Source: Undibacterium sp. (lineage in GTDB: Bacteria; Pseudomonadota; Gammaproteobacteria; Burkholderiales; Burkholderiaceae_D). From it: a stretch of 6,645 bases of DNA. Positions 6,310 to 6,645 of this stretch are shown piece by piece (within the stretch, counting starts at the first letter, position 1; each line of letters starts with the position of its first letter). Below the pieces are notes generated by a model, which worked only from the letters and a program-made list of their open reading frames with translations, was not told the origin of the DNA and searched no databases. The stretch is from positions 1 to 6,645 of the forward strand of contig JAIELM010000235.1 of the NCBI GenBank assembly GCA_019752975.1, read 5' to 3'. The position numbers and the translations under genes were made by a program.

Positions 6310-6645
6310 CTATGCTAGGGTCAATATTTGACTCGCCTTAGTCGCATTGCTTTCCGCATTGGTCAGCAACTTCATTTGCATCTCAAAACTGCGCGCCAAA
6401 TTAATCATATTCACCATGGATTCAACCACATTGACATTGCTACCTTCCAGCATGCCGCCCGCAACAGAGACTGCTGCATCGGCATCAAGTGCGCTGCCAT
6501 CTTTGGTTTTAAATAGTCCGTCAGCATCTCTTATCAAATTATTTTCGGCTGGATTCACTAATTTCAAACGCCCTATCACTTGTACTGCGTTCGGCTTAGT
6601 TCCTATCGGAATGGTCGATACTGTTCCATCCTTTGCGATCGCGAT
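6310..6645 (-). CDS. flgF: Flagellar proximal rod protein FlgF, C-terminal fragment
   Basis: The reading frame is open to the right edge, so the 5' part of the gene lies outside the window; 111 codons and a TAG stop are seen. The visible part begins [16 protein letters not shown] and continues through [26 protein letters not shown] and [18 protein letters not shown] to [18 protein letters not shown]. The LEGSNVN-x-VE-x-MVNMI block is the C-terminal helix signature of rod/hook proteins. The FEMQMK-x-L and LKLVNP blocks are typical of FlgF rather than FlgG. A GTG inside the frame at 6579 is not a start, since homology continues upstream of it. FlgF forms part of the rod near the inner membrane and is exported by the flagellar type III apparatus. 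Confidence 0.94.
   Translation of the reverse strand: MAIAKDGTVSTIPIGTKPNAVQVIGRLKLVNPAENNLIRDADGLFKTKDGSALDADAAVSVAGGMLEGSNVNVVESMVNMINLARSFEMQMKLLTNAESNATKASQILTLA

Noticed and set aside
1..6645. Mobile elements, CRISPR arrays, tRNA or rRNA genes, or an undescribed system
   Set aside because: Coding sequence of recognised flagellar genes fills the window except for 257 bp; no terminal inverted repeats, regularly spaced repeats or RNA gene patterns were seen.

Overview
The window is a stretch of a flagellar structural operon, and every gene lies on the minus strand. In the direction of transcription (high to low coordinates) the order is flgF (3' part only), flgG, flgH, flgI, flgJ, flgK, flgL (5' end only). 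This is the classical flgBCDEFGHIJ-KL order. The proteins align by eye along their whole length with enterobacterial Flg proteins; FlgG, for example, has the family's usual 260 residues. FlgJ carries both a rod-binding domain and a C-terminal glucosaminidase domain, an arrangement typical of Beta- and Gammaproteobacteria. The P- and L-ring genes show a Gram-negative envelope. The long FlgK with extra beta domains and the overall style of the proteins suggest a betaproteobacterium, possibly of the Burkholderiales/Oxalobacteraceae. That placement is inference and cannot be proven from this window.

Layout: flgF C-terminus (6310-6645), flgG (5510-6292), flgH (4785 to about 5453/5468), flgI (3658 to about 4767), flgJ (2706-3632), a 257-bp intergenic region (2449-2705), flgK (139-2448) and the start of flgL (1-128). 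Spacings from flgF to flgJ are about 17 to 60 nt depending on start choice, and flgK to flgL is 10 nt, so these are two tightly packed blocks. The gap before flgK is the only sizeable non-coding stretch. It holds a near-perfect sigma-28 (FliA) promoter on the minus strand, a hairpin just after flgJ, and a small hairpin and a mirror repeat in the predicted flgK leader.

How the genes work together: FlgF and FlgG form the rod. FlgJ caps the growing rod and cuts a hole in peptidoglycan. FlgI (P ring) and FlgH (L ring) form the bushing around the distal rod. FlgK and FlgL are the hook-filament junction proteins, added after the hook is complete. The sigma-28 promoter before flgK fits this timing, because it allows flgKL to be expressed late, separately from the rod and ring genes.

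This is a known and well-described system; I found no new system here. The points most worth a second look are the clear sigma-28 promoter, the enlarged FlgK with repeated beta modules, and an FlgI that lacks the second cysteine of the enterobacterial disulfide.
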